Assembly (NCBI GenBank): GCA_903910445.1
Contig: CAIVZR010000003.1
Location: forward strand, 1-64,000
Origin: an uncultured Bacteroidota bacterium
GTDB lineage: Bacteria; Bacteroidota; Bacteroidia; UKL13-3
Direction of reading: 5' to 3'
DNA: 64,000 nt
This document shows positions 34,291-43,276 of this stretch, one piece after another; the stretch's first letter is position 1, and every line of letters begins with the position of its first letter. The notes beneath the pieces are model-generated. The model saw only the letters and a program-made list of their open reading frames with translations, was not told the origin of the DNA and did not search any database. The position numbers were made by a program, and so were the translations under genes.

Positions 34291-35112
34291 ATGATGCTTT
34301 CACGTGTAATTCCTTCCTCCGATGAATTACTGCCAGTTATAGGCCTGGGGACATATAAAAACTTTAATGTTGAATATACTCCCGACGCAGCCTCCAACTT
34401 AACAGCAGTGCTCGACTCAATGAATCAATTAGGAGGAACACTAATTGATTCATCACCCATGTATGGTAAATCGGAATCAATGATAGGCCAATTAACAAGC
34501 CTTATGCCTGCCAAGAATGATTTTTTTTATGCAACCAAAGTGTGGATCAATGGGGCAAGCGACGGAATTAAACAAATGCAACAATCGATGCAATTAATGA
34601 ATCGAGAAACGCTCGACTTAATTCAAGTTCATAACTTACTTGATTATAGAACACATTTGAAAACACTTAGACAATGGAAGGAAGAAGGAAAGGTGCGTTA
34701 TATTGGAATTACCCACTACACAACCTTTGCACATGAAGAATTAGAAAGAATTATAAGATCTGAACGGCCCGATTTCGTTCAATTTAATTATTCAATTGGA
34801 GTTCGTAATGCCGAGAAGAGGTTACTACATACAGCACTTGATTTCGGAACAGCAGTTATAATTAATGAACCTTTTGAGAAAGGAACATTATTTAATATGG
34901 TTGAAGGTAAAGCATTACCTGAATGGGCGGCAGCGTATCAAATAGAGAATTGGTCTCAGTATTTTCTTAAATATATTATATCTCATCCTGCTGTAAATGT
35001 TGTTATCCCTGCAACAACCAGTGCTTCACACGCCAAAAGTAATATGCTTGCAGGTTATGGAACAATGCCTGATGAAGAGGTAAGAAAGCAAATGAGGGAT
35101 TATTTATTCTAG
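34291..35112 (+). CDS. Aldo/keto reductase
   Basis: Start at ATG 34291 (273 residues); the GTG 13 codons upstream adds only a polar lead. It is an NAD(P)H-dependent (beta/alpha)8 reductase. The catalytic tetrad is visible: D53 and Y58 in TLIDSSPMYGKSE, K83 in YATKVW, and H114 in LDLIQVHNLLD. VRYIGITHY and FVQFNYSIG follow as in the family. The C-terminal NADP-binding stretch PATTSASHAKSN is present. The substrate is unknown, as is usual for these enzymes. It is slightly shorter than the ~310-residue norm. Its stop shares four bases (35109-35112) with the convergent glycosyltransferase gene. Confidence 0.88.
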   Translation: MMLSRVIPSSDELLPVIGLGTYKNFNVEYTPDAASNLTAVLDSMNQLGGTLIDSSPMYGKSESMIGQLTSLMPAKNDFFYATKVWINGASDGIKQMQQSMQLMNRETLDLIQVHNLLDYRTHLKTLRQWKEEGKVRYIGITHYTTFAHEELERIIRSERPDFVQFNYSIGVRNAEKRLLHTALDFGTAVIINEPFEKGTLFNMVEGKALPEWAAAYQIENWSQYFLKYIISHPAVNVVIPATTSASHAKSNMLAGYGTMPDEEVRKQMRDYLF

Positions 35113-36107
35113 AATGCTAGTCTCTCTTTCATTGTGAGCACTTCTTCAACAATTTCCCGAGTAATATCTGGAAAGTTTATCTTAACAGGATTAAAGAATG
35201 TAAGCCATTGGTTTAGTTTTACTCTAAAGTCAAGGTTAATATTTTTTACATACAGGCCTCCCAAATCTTTAAAGGCAACTGAATTACATTCTTGTTCATA
35301 GTGCCCTTCAATTGGAATCATTAAGACCTTCTTATTTAAATATGTTGCTTCGGCAGGTGCTTCAAAGCCTCCACCAGTAAGTAAGCCGCGGCTACTTGCC
35401 AGGCTTTTTAAATACCCATCGTTTGTTATTGGTAGTAATTTTATGTTTGGATGGTTGAATTCTGGAAGAATATTTTTAGAGAAGACATGCCATTCAACAT
35501 CGTTTACTTTTTCAAGAAAGGGAACAAGGAATTCGAGGCTATAGGCAGGCAGATATACCGTGATATGATTTAGCTCTGTTGGTTCAAGTACCCTAACATC
35601 ATTTCTAATAATTGGTGTTTTTATAAATCGGTCATAATTTTTAAAATGAAACCCTATGTGATGAGAACAAGGCGCATAATGGCTAAAAAGTTTTTCACAC
35701 CAGATACTTTTTTTGTCAGGACGAGGAGTCGCATTAGATAAGAATGCTGCTTGGTGGCTTAATGAAACACATTCTTTTCCTTTTACTTTGCATGCCCAAG
35801 CTGAGATGGGCTCGAAATCATTAAGCACAAGATCATATTCAGAAACAGGTAATTGATATATATCCTTTATAAACTCCCAGGGTTTTAAATTTTTTATGGT
35901 ATGCCTGTAATCTATTTTTCCATTACTTCCAGGAGTAAAGCTGATTCCCCTTTTTTTGTACTTCACGATGTACGGGATCTCAATTTGCGACTGCGTGCCA
36001 CTAACCAATAGATCTACATCTGCATGTTTTAATAGGTGAGGTATAATTTCCTTGGCCCTACTCAAATGCCCATTGCCTGTACCCTGAATTGCAAATAATA
36101 TTTTCAT
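35109..36107 (-). CDS. MJ1255/VC2487-type glycosyltransferase
   Basis: A 332-residue GT-B-like protein. The N-terminus MKILFAIQGTGNGHLSRAKE has the glycine-rich G-x-G-x-G-H loop of UDP-glycosyltransferases related to MurG. The segment KRGISFTPGSNGKIDYRHT and the donor-site stretch GLLTGGGFEAPAEATYLNK (near residue 245) are characteristic of the MJ1255 family. It starts eight bases after the stop of an LpxH-like phosphoesterase gene on the same strand, a neighbour I recall for this family in Bacteroidota. The pair suggests work on a lipid-linked sugar at the inner membrane, with the exact donor and acceptor unknown. Confidence 0.82.
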   Translation of the reverse strand: MKILFAIQGTGNGHLSRAKEIIPHLLKHADVDLLVSGTQSQIEIPYIVKYKKRGISFTPGSNGKIDYRHTIKNLKPWEFIKDIYQLPVSEYDLVLNDFEPISAWACKVKGKECVSLSHQAAFLSNATPRPDKKSIWCEKLFSHYAPCSHHIGFHFKNYDRFIKTPIIRNDVRVLEPTELNHITVYLPAYSLEFLVPFLEKVNDVEWHVFSKNILPEFNHPNIKLLPITNDGYLKSLASSRGLLTGGGFEAPAEATYLNKKVLMIPIEGHYEQECNSVAFKDLGGLYVKNINLDFRVKLNQWLTFFNPVKINFPDITREIVEEVLTMKERLAF

Positions 36108-36115
36108 GATATGAA

Positions 36116-36955
36116 TTATAATATAATATGTTCTTGTATGGTGGCTTCTAAGTCTTTTCTATTCTTTTTAAGTATTGACTTATTAGGAATGGAGGGTGCA
36201 TTTACCGAAGAAACTTGATCATGATGTTTATATACAGTCCATTCATTCTTGTTATACTCTAATGATGAAAGATTCTCAACCCAGTCACCAGAATTCATAT
36301 AAGAAATTTCACGATTGCCTTCGGTGACGCTTTTAATGATTGGAGAATGAATATGACCGCAAACCACAGTGTCATAGCCTTGACTTGCAGCTAATTCAAT
36401 AACGGTGTCCTCGAAATTTGAAATAAATGAAACAGCTTTTTTTACACTATCTTTTATTTGTTTTGATAGAGAGATCCTTTTATACCCAAGCATCAATGAA
36501 ATATTATTTAAAGTTTTGTTAAGTACAATCAACATATCATAACCTTTGCCACCAAGCTTTGCAAGCCACTTTGCATGCTTCATGCTTATGTCAAAAATGT
36601 CACCATGAAAGAACCATGTCTTTTTGCCGTTAATTGTCATTATCAATTTATCAGTAACGGTTAATTTTCCCAGGTATAGGTTGGTAAAACTTCGCAACTT
36701 TTCGTCATGATTACCGGTTAAATAATATATGGTTACCCCTTCTTCCATAAATTTCAAAATGGCGCGAATTATTTTTATATGCGATTCAGGGAAGTATGAT
36801 TTGCTGAATTGCCATATATCAATGATATCACCATTGAGAATTAAGATTCTTGGTTTTATAGAATTTAAATAATTATACAATTCATCGGCATGGCATCCGA
36901 AAGTGCCAAGATGGATGTCTGATATAACGACAATCTCGATTTCTCTTTTATGCAT
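36116..36955 (-). CDS. UDP-2,3-diacylglucosamine diphosphatase-like metallophosphoesterase
   Basis: Start set at ATG 36955 (279 residues), giving MHKREIEIVVISDIHLGTFG; the longer TTG-started frame adds 27 residues without domain content. All metallophosphatase motifs are present: SDIHLG (D13, H15), LNGDIIDIWQFS (D43), TGNHDEKL (N82, H83) and VVCGHIHSP. FHGDIFDISMKHAKW and YMNSGDWVENLSSLEYN match the LpxH-related family of Bacteroidota. LpxH removes UMP from UDP-diacylglucosamine in lipid A synthesis; related proteins act on other nucleotide-linked lipids. Its partner glycosyltransferase follows eight bases downstream. Family sure, substrate inferred. Confidence 0.83.
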   Translation of the reverse strand: MHKREIEIVVISDIHLGTFGCHADELYNYLNSIKPRILILNGDIIDIWQFSKSYFPESHIKIIRAILKFMEEGVTIYYLTGNHDEKLRSFTNLYLGKLTVTDKLIMTINGKKTWFFHGDIFDISMKHAKWLAKLGGKGYDMLIVLNKTLNNISLMLGYKRISLSKQIKDSVKKAVSFISNFEDTVIELAASQGYDTVVCGHIHSPIIKSVTEGNREISYMNSGDWVENLSSLEYNKNEWTVYKHHDQVSSVNAPSIPNKSILKKNRKDLEATIQEHIIL

Positions 36956-37297
36956 ATAAGAATATTTGATTTTACGAGGCAAATAATTCTTATAATATGA
37001 ACTGATTGTAAAGAGAGTTTGAAATAATAGCTTCAATGAACATTGAAGTTGTGTTTCAGAATTTAAGTGACTAAAATAAAGCTCATGTTTTTTAAGGCTA
37101 AATAGATGTGATAATTATTAACAACGCATTATGATTAATTTAGTAACACTAAGTTAACGTTTTCTAAATCTGCAAAATCTAGCTTCGACCCTTGAATAAT
37201 TTCTAACGATTTGATATTTATTAGTAATCGATCTAACATAAATGAGAATGAAGAAGGAGTGCGTTGAAACTGAATTTTTAAACCTAATCAATATTAT
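36956..37297. other. 342-base divergent promoter region
   Basis: The space between the leftward phosphoesterase and the rightward Oar receptor. For the receptor a tentative promoter is TTT (37160-37162), 17 bases, TAGCTTCG (37180-37187), leaving a leader of ~105 bases. No clear box for the leftward gene, no terminator, no RNA gene. Confidence 0.35.
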
Positions 37298-40200
37298 ATG
37301 AGCCATTTTAAACATTTATTATTCCTATTTATTTTTTTTGTGTCTATTCAAGCAATAGCTCAAAATGCAACTTCTTCCTCTATTATGGGGAGAGTTACTG
37401 ATTCAAAAGGAGAAGCAATTATTGGAGCTACCTTAGTTGCGTTACATAATCCGTCGGGTAGCGTTTCTGGGAACACCACCCGTAATGATGGTTCTTATAA
37501 TTTGCCATCTGTTCGTATCGGTGGACCTTATACGTTAACAGTATCATACATTGGCTATAAAACTCAAAAATTAGAGAACGTGTTTCTTAGCTTGGGACAA
37601 GCCTTTGAAGCGAATTTTGTATTAATTGAGAATACAGTAAATTTAGCTGAAGCTGAAGTAGTTGTTGAGAAAAATAGTATTCTTAATGATAAAAGAACAG
37701 GAGCTTCAACTACTATAACTAAGGAGCAATTACAAACACTGCCTACTATCAACCGAAGTTTGTATGACTTCCTAAGATTAACGCCTCAGGGGCGTTCGAG
37801 TTCGGTAGCTTCAACTGCTGGAGCTGGAATCTCTTTTGCTGGACAGGATAGCAGATATAACAACCTAACTATTGATGGTTCGGTTTTTAATAATAGTTTT
37901 GGCTTAGCTTCTGCACCAGGGGGGCAAACGAATTCAACTCCAATTTCATTGGATGCAATTCAAGAAATTCAAGTAAATCTTGCTCCATTTGACATTCGTT
38001 ATAATGGATTCACAGGGGCGGGAATAAACACAGTAACTCGTTCAGGCACGAATACTTTTGAAGGTTCAATTTTCAGAAATCTTAGAAATGAATCGATGGT
38101 AGGACGCTATGCAGGGGAGAATACTGTTACTACAAATAAGTTTAGTGTGAATCAAACAGGATTCAGATTGGGTGGCCCGATTATTAAAAATAAGGTTTTC
38201 TTTTTCGTAAATGGTGAATTTGAACGTCGTAGTGATCCAGCGACTCAGTTTTTGGCAGCACGATCAGGAGTTTCGGGTGCAAATGCCACGAGAGTAACAG
38301 CGTCATCACTTGATTCACTTCATAATTTTTTAATGACCAAATATGGTTATGATGCAGGAGTATATGAGAACTATGCATTACTCACTTCAAGCAATAAATT
38401 TTTGGCAAAAATTGATTGGAACGTAAACTCTAAGAATAGAGTTAGCGTGCGTTATAATAGCCTTTATTCAAAGAGAGATGTTCCAATGAGTAATAGTGGG
38501 GTTATTAGTGGCAATCGTTCAAATAATACAGATGCACTTGGATTTTCTAATGCTAACTATATTATCAATAATAATCTTACATCAGTAATTGCTGAGTTAA
38601 ACACCAATATCGGAAATAGCATGACTAACTCTGTGCAAGTAGGGTATACTGCGATGCGTGATTTTCGTTCTTCAAATAATGAAACACCGTTTCCCTTTGT
38701 AGATATTTTATCAGGTGGTAAAACGTATACTTCATTCGGTTACGAATTATTCACACCAAACAATAGATTGAATACGGATGTTATTCAATTTCAAGATAAT
38801 TTCACCAAGTACTTAAATAAACATACCATTACAGCTGGAATCAACTACCAACAATATAAGTTTGAGAATACATTTACTCCTCGCTATTATGGAAACTTCG
38901 CTTTTAATTCATTAAGTGATTTCTATAAATCGGCGAATGGCGATACCACTGGAGGCCTAGTTTCTATTCGTCAGTATCAATTAACATACTCGGCATTATC
39001 TGATAAAGGTTTGCCAACAGCAACTACAAAAGTAAATTATCCAGGCATATATGTTCAAGATGAATATAATGTAAACAAACGTTTCAAACTAACAGCTGGT
39101 GTACGTGTAGATATTCCAATATATGGTAATACTGCACTCAATAATTCAAAGGTTGATACTTTGAAATTTATGGATGAAACAGGGAAAGCGATTTCATTAC
39201 ATACGGATAAATTGCCTAAAGCCAATCCGTTATTCTCACCTCGTATTGGATTCAATTGGAATGTAAAAGGGAATCGTAAACTACAAGTAAGAGGTGGAAC
39301 TGGTTTGTTTAGTGGAACTCCACCCTTTGTTTACATCTCAAATCAAGTTGGAAATAATGGAGTTTTAACTGGTGCTATTAATATTAACAATACAACAGCA
39401 TATCAATTTAGTGCCGACCCTAACAGATATATTCCAGCTACACCTACATTACCTTCGACATATAATATTGCAGTGGTTGATCAAAATTATAAATTTCCGC
39501 AGCTTTGGAGAACTAATTTGGCTGCTGATGCTAAATTGCCAGGAGGTGTAATTGGAACATTTGAAGCCATATATAGCAAGAATGTTAATGCAGTTTATTA
39601 TATCAATGCGAATATGAAATCATCGGTTGGAACTTATTCTGGAGTTGATAATCGTCCGTATTATGGTAATCTAGTTGCAATTGCTGCAAATAAGAATGAT
39701 ACTAATAAAATAAACAAATCGATTAACGATGCAACTGTATTGAAAAGTAACAATATGGGCTCTTCGATGTCGATTACTGCTAAGTTCGAAAAAACCTTTA
39801 AAGAGGGGCTTTATTTAATGGCTGCATACAATTTTGCGATGGCTAAGGATTTAACTTCAGCGAGTTCTATCGCATTCTCTTCTTGGGCAAATAATTTAAC
39901 AGTAAATGGAAATAATTATCCAACGCTTGCTTATTCCGACTTTGATCAACGCCAAAGAATAATTGCAGCAATTTCATATACTCATAAACATTCAGAAGGA
40001 TTTTCTCAGACTATTGGTTTGTTCTTTCAAAGTGGAAGTCAAGGCCGCTATTCATTCGCTATTAATGGCGATATTAATGGTGATCAAACTAGCAATAATG
40101 ATTTAATGTATATCCCTGCAAAGGCTTCTGATATTCAATTTCAAGCGTTAACTGTTGGAACCAAAACTTACTCAATTGTTGACCAACAAACAGCTTTCGA

Positions 40201-40591
40201 TAATCTAATAAACACTAATGACTACTTAAAGGCCAATCGTGGAAGCTATGCCGCCCGCAATGGAGCCTTGTTGAAAATGTTTACTACCGTTGATTTTAGT
40301 TATGCTCAAAATTATTCTGTTAAGGTAAAGAACACCAAGCATACATTACAGCTGCATGCCGATATATATAATTTGGGTAATCTCCTAAATAAGAAATGGG
40401 GTGTAGGTCAACAAGTAGTCAATAATGTGCCATTGAAGTTTGTGAAACGTGATGCAACTACAAATCAGCCAGTTTATCAAATGCAAATAGATAATCAAAC
40501 AGGAGTATTGCCTATAACTGTAACCAAACCTCGTTTTACCTTGGAAGATGTATGGCAAATGCAATTTGGAATTCGCTATTCATTTAATTAG
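37298..40591 (+). CDS. Oar-type TonB-dependent outer-membrane protein
   Basis: A 1097-residue protein. The signal peptide ends near IQAIAQ; a CarboxypepD_reg-like domain (~28-110, SIMGRVTDSKGEAIIGATL) leads to the plug, with TTITKEQLQTLPTINRSLYD and ISFAGQDSRYNNLTIDGSVF. The sequence IQEIQVNLAPFDIRYNGFTG followed by GAGINTVTRSGTN is the signature of Oar, the receptor implicated in protease and signal export/uptake in Myxococcus. The barrel ends MQFGIRYSFN. It is larger than a typical siderophore receptor, as Oar proteins are. It is monocistronic with a strong terminator 23 bases beyond the stop. Confidence 0.9.
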   Translation: MSHFKHLLFLFIFFVSIQAIAQNATSSSIMGRVTDSKGEAIIGATLVALHNPSGSVSGNTTRNDGSYNLPSVRIGGPYTLTVSYIGYKTQKLENVFLSLGQAFEANFVLIENTVNLAEAEVVVEKNSILNDKRTGASTTITKEQLQTLPTINRSLYDFLRLTPQGRSSSVASTAGAGISFAGQDSRYNNLTIDGSVFNNSFGLASAPGGQTNSTPISLDAIQEIQVNLAPFDIRYNGFTGAGINTVTRSGTNTFEGSIFRNLRNESMVGRYAGENTVTTNKFSVNQTGFRLGGPIIKNKVFFFVNGEFERRSDPATQFLAARSGVSGANATRVTASSLDSLHNFLMTKYGYDAGVYENYALLTSSNKFLAKIDWNVNSKNRVSVRYNSLYSKRDVPMSNSGVISGNRSNNTDALGFSNANYIINNNLTSVIAELNTNIGNSMTNSVQVGYTAMRDFRSSNNETPFPFVDILSGGKTYTSFGYELFTPNNRLNTDVIQFQDNFTKYLNKHTITAGINYQQYKFENTFTPRYYGNFAFNSLSDFYKSANGDTTGGLVSIRQYQLTYSALSDKGLPTATTKVNYPGIYVQDEYNVNKRFKLTAGVRVDIPIYGNTALNNSKVDTLKFMDETGKAISLHTDKLPKANPLFSPRIGFNWNVKGNRKLQVRGGTGLFSGTPPFVYISNQVGNNGVLTGAININNTTAYQFSADPNRYIPATPTLPSTYNIAVVDQNYKFPQLWRTNLAADAKLPGGVIGTFEAIYSKNVNAVYYINANMKSSVGTYSGVDNRPYYGNLVAIAANKNDTNKINKSINDATVLKSNNMGSSMSITAKFEKTFKEGLYLMAAYNFAMAKDLTSASSIAFSSWANNLTVNGNNYPTLAYSDFDQRQRIIAAISYTHKHSEGFSQTIGLFFQSGSQGRYSFAINGDINGDQTSNNDLMYIPAKASDIQFQALTVGTKTYSIVDQQTAFDNLINTNDYLKANRGSYAARNGALLKMFTTVDFSYAQNYSVKVKNTKHTLQLHADIYNLGNLLNKKWGVGQQVVNNVPLKFVKRDATTNQPVYQMQIDNQTGVLPITVTKPRFTLEDVWQMQFGIRYSFN

Positions 40592-40613
40592 TAAAAAGAA
40601 AATAAATTATAGA

Positions 40614-40645
40614 AAAACACCTGCATAAAGCAGGTGTTTTTTTTT
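40614..40645 (+). terminator. Rho-independent terminator after Oar gene
   Basis: AAACACCTGC (40615-40624) pairs with GCAGGTGTTT (40630-40639) around ATAAA, and a T run continues to 40645. Confidence 0.93.
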
Positions 40646-40777
40646 GATTAATATTTAAAAGCTCAAATTAAATACATGTTGATCTCCTCCAAATAAAATG
40701 AAAAGGCGTAAAAGTTGATTAGTAAAGACTACTTTCTTTAGATCCTAGATGGGATTCAAAAGTTGGACTTGGATATT

Positions 40778-41071
40778 TTATCGATTCAAACTAATTGTAG
40801 ACGGGCTTTTTATTGAATCGGTATCTTTTTCATAATTCATTAAAGGGCCAAAAATCTGATAGCAAAGAAGTAAGTAGCCAACAATTAAACCAAGTAAATT
40901 AAATGAGGTAAAGACCTTGTTTCTAAAGCTTCTCATAGGGTCTACTGAAAAAAGATACAGGTATGCACATAAGAACCAAAGTATAGGGTTAATTTCCTCA
41001 AACCTAATAATAGAAACCACTGTTGATCCAAAAAAGAGTATAGAAACGAACCTATTATATCTGTTATACAT
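40778..41071 (-). CDS. Small multi-pass membrane protein (hypothetical)
   Basis: A 97-residue protein with three probable hydrophobic helices: FVSILFFGSTVVSIIRF, INPILWFLCAYLYLFSV and FNLLGLIVGYLLLCYQIFG, connected by short polar turns, with a charged C-terminal tail. ATG 41071 is preceded by TAAATTCG (41082-41089, minus strand), a likely -7 box ten bases from the start, which supports expression with a very short leader. No family is recognised. It could be a remnant of a larger membrane protein, but three helices with a defined end make a small stand-alone protein more likely. Confidence 0.55.
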   Translation of the reverse strand: MYNRYNRFVSILFFGSTVVSIIRFEEINPILWFLCAYLYLFSVDPMRSFRNKVFTSFNLLGLIVGYLLLCYQIFGPLMNYEKDTDSIKSPSTISLNR

Positions 41072-41081
41072 AATTAGGACT

Positions 41082-41089
41082 CGAATTTA
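41082..41089 (-). promoter_or_regulatory. -7 box TAAATTCG of small membrane protein gene
   Basis: TAAATTCG on the minus strand ends ten bases before ATG 41071. The upstream TTG is about 27 bases away, so the -33 element is weak. Confidence 0.4.
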
Positions 41090-41214
41090 GTTTCTTGTAT
41101 TAGGTATAGATTGTAACAATATTAACGAATTGAATTCTGAGTAATATTAACACATACTTAACCGAAACATAATATCCGAACTTGATTCTTAGGTGTAGTT
41201 TTACCTCATTATCT

Positions 41215-41850
41215 ATGAATATGAATAGGGTATTGATTCTCGGTGGCAATAATTCATTAGGCCAAATAATTGCCAGACAATTGTTAAATGCGGGTATGAG
41301 TGTAACCGTTTTCTCTGAAGGTGAATCTGATAACAAAATCTCTCATCAGCGATATCAACATGTAAAAGGAGATGTATATAATATTCTAAGTGTCGAGAAT
41401 ATCATCGCCAGTCACGATGCGGTTATTTCAGTATATACCTCAACCTATCTTTGGAAATTATTTTATTTAAGAGATGCATTGCAGAACATTTTGCGAAGTA
41501 TGACAGAGCAGAATGTGAACAGGTTTATTTTCTTTCATTATAGTCACAATGAAAGTTATTATACAAAGGGCTTGATACCAAGTCCATTTTTCAAAAGGAT
41601 ATTCGTTCGGAATTATGATGAAAAAACCCGGAAAATATTTTTCGAAGATCTAAAGAAATGTTCTTTGGTATACACAATTAATTATCTTGATTGGAATTTT
41701 TTGAAACTTGTATCAAGTCATGAGACGAATAAAAGTATAAAGCGGTATTATTTTAGTATTGCAGAGGAAGTTCAAAGACAACTCACACAAAATAATAGTC
41801 ATTTCAAGGAGGTCTATCACAAATCTCCTGAATCGAAAATCCCAGCTTAG
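41215..41850 (+). CDS. NAD(P)-binding Rossmann protein (SDR/NmrA-like)
   Basis: Start at ATG 41215 or ATG 41221 (about 211 residues). The N-terminus MNRVLILGGNNSLGQIIARQ is a dinucleotide-binding loop of the form GGxxxxGxxxA. HVKGDVYNILSVENIIASHD resembles the second sugar-phosphate binding strand of NmrA/SDR proteins, and NVNRFIFFHYSHNESYYTKG stands where the catalytic segment would be, though no clear Y-x-x-x-K is found. It may thus be a sensor or an atypical reductase. It lies alone between a membrane protein gene and a saccharopine dehydrogenase-like gene. Function unknown beyond the fold. Confidence 0.65.
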   Translation: MNMNRVLILGGNNSLGQIIARQLLNAGMSVTVFSEGESDNKISHQRYQHVKGDVYNILSVENIIASHDAVISVYTSTYLWKLFYLRDALQNILRSMTEQNVNRFIFFHYSHNESYYTKGLIPSPFFKRIFVRNYDEKTRKIFFEDLKKCSLVYTINYLDWNFLKLVSSHETNKSIKRYYFSIAEEVQRQLTQNNSHFKEVYHKSPESKIPA

Positions 41851-41899
41851 ATTCAAGGAATTTACTCCTAATTGGAGATTTCTACAGCCCAAAATTAAC

Positions 41900-41932
41900 T
41901 TTGCAAAATCTGTTTTCTAAAATGTACTTTTG
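41900..41932 (+). promoter_or_regulatory. Promoter of saccharopine dehydrogenase-like gene (TTTG-N21-TACTTTTG)
   Basis: TTTG (41900-41903), 21 bases, TACTTTTG (41925-41932): a full match to the phylum consensus. ATG 41948 follows after 15 bases. The in-frame TTG at 41930 lies inside the -7 box and so cannot be the start. Confidence 0.75.
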
Positions 41933-41947
41933 CGACATAACTATTAT

Positions 41948-43267
41948 ATGCGTAAAAAGATTCTCGTTTTAGGTGCCGGAAAATCATCATCGTATCTAAT
42001 TAAGTATTTGTCCGAACAAGCCTTTGAAAATGATTGGCAAATTACGATTGCTGATTCAGACATAAAGGCTGCACAAAAAAGAATTGGGCGCAGCAAATTT
42101 ACCCAAGCTGCATGGTTAGATGCTTCCAATTTGAATGCACTCACAAAACTTGTGGGGTTAAATCATTTGGTCATTTCATTGCTGCCTCCTCATATGCATT
42201 TGGAAGTGGCAAAGATTTGCTTGCTTAATAGAAAGCATTTAATAACAGCATCTTACTTAACCGATGAAATGAAGGCACTGCATAAATCGGCAGAAAGAGC
42301 TGGAATTGTATTTCTTAATGAGTGCGGCTTAGATCCAGGAATCGATCACTTAAGTGCGAAGAAAATCATTGATGAAGTTCATGCACAAAAAGGGTCTATA
42401 CTTTCTTTCAAATCTTATTGTGGAGGATTAATAGCGCCTGATTATGATACTAATCCTTGGCACTATAAGTTTACTTGGAATCCCAGGAATGTGGTTTTGG
42501 CAGGACAGCAAACGGCCAAGTATTTGGAGAATGGAAAATTGCAATTTATTCCGCCTCAACGAATATTTACCCAAACAGATAAAATAAAAATTAACGGCGT
42601 TATTTATGATGGTTATGCCAATCGAGATTCACTCTCGTATATAAATACTTATAATTTACAACATGTAACAACCATGCTGCGTGGCACACTTCGAAGTTCT
42701 GGTTTCTGCGAAGCTTGGGATGTGTTGGTTAAAATTGGGTTTACCGACAACTCCTACAAACTCAATACATCAAAGCTTAGCTATTCGGAATTGCTCGAGG
42801 CATTAATGCCTTCAAATAATAAATCAATCAAAAAGCGATTAGAGCAATTTACCAATTCAGCCGAAATTATATCGCAGCTTCAATGGTTAGGTTTATTCGA
42901 CAATACTAAAATATCACTTCGCGAATCATCACCAGCTGATGTATTGCAACAATTGCTTGAGAAGAAATGGAAATTGGAAAAAGGTGATTTGGACATGATT
43001 GTTATGCAGCATTTAATACAATACAAATTGAAAGGGAAGCTACATTTAATTACTTCAACCTTGCAATTAGAAGGAGAAACCGATACATTAACTGCAATGT
43101 CAAAAACAGTTGGCTTACCACTAGGAATTGCTGCAAAGTTGATTTTAGAAAAACAGGTTAACCTGAAGGGGGTTATCATTCCTACCTTGCCAGTATTGTA
43201 TCAGCCAATGCTCGAGGAACTCGCTAAGTATGATATTGTGTTCAAAGAAAAACACACTCAAAAGTAA
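41948..43267 (+). CDS. Saccharopine dehydrogenase family protein
   Basis: A 439-residue enzyme; start fixed by the promoter. The N-terminal Rossmann fold opens MRKKILVLGAGKSSSYLIKY; HLVISLLPPHMHLEVAKICL and NRKHLITASYLTDEMKALH are conserved. ECGLDPGIDHLSAKKIIDEV and LSFKSYCGGLIAPDYDTNPW match the glutamate-forming saccharopine reductase/dehydrogenase (LYS9-like) family. The C-terminal ~150 residues form the usual lid. It should interconvert saccharopine with aminoadipate semialdehyde and glutamate, or catalyse a related C-N bond step; some homologues act on other opines or in lysine breakdown. No other lysine gene lies nearby. Confidence 0.88.
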   Translation: MRKKILVLGAGKSSSYLIKYLSEQAFENDWQITIADSDIKAAQKRIGRSKFTQAAWLDASNLNALTKLVGLNHLVISLLPPHMHLEVAKICLLNRKHLITASYLTDEMKALHKSAERAGIVFLNECGLDPGIDHLSAKKIIDEVHAQKGSILSFKSYCGGLIAPDYDTNPWHYKFTWNPRNVVLAGQQTAKYLENGKLQFIPPQRIFTQTDKIKINGVIYDGYANRDSLSYINTYNLQHVTTMLRGTLRSSGFCEAWDVLVKIGFTDNSYKLNTSKLSYSELLEALMPSNNKSIKKRLEQFTNSAEIISQLQWLGLFDNTKISLRESSPADVLQQLLEKKWKLEKGDLDMIVMQHLIQYKLKGKLHLITSTLQLEGETDTLTAMSKTVGLPLGIAAKLILEKQVNLKGVIIPTLPVLYQPMLEELAKYDIVFKEKHTQK

Positions 43268-43276
43268 TTCTAAAGT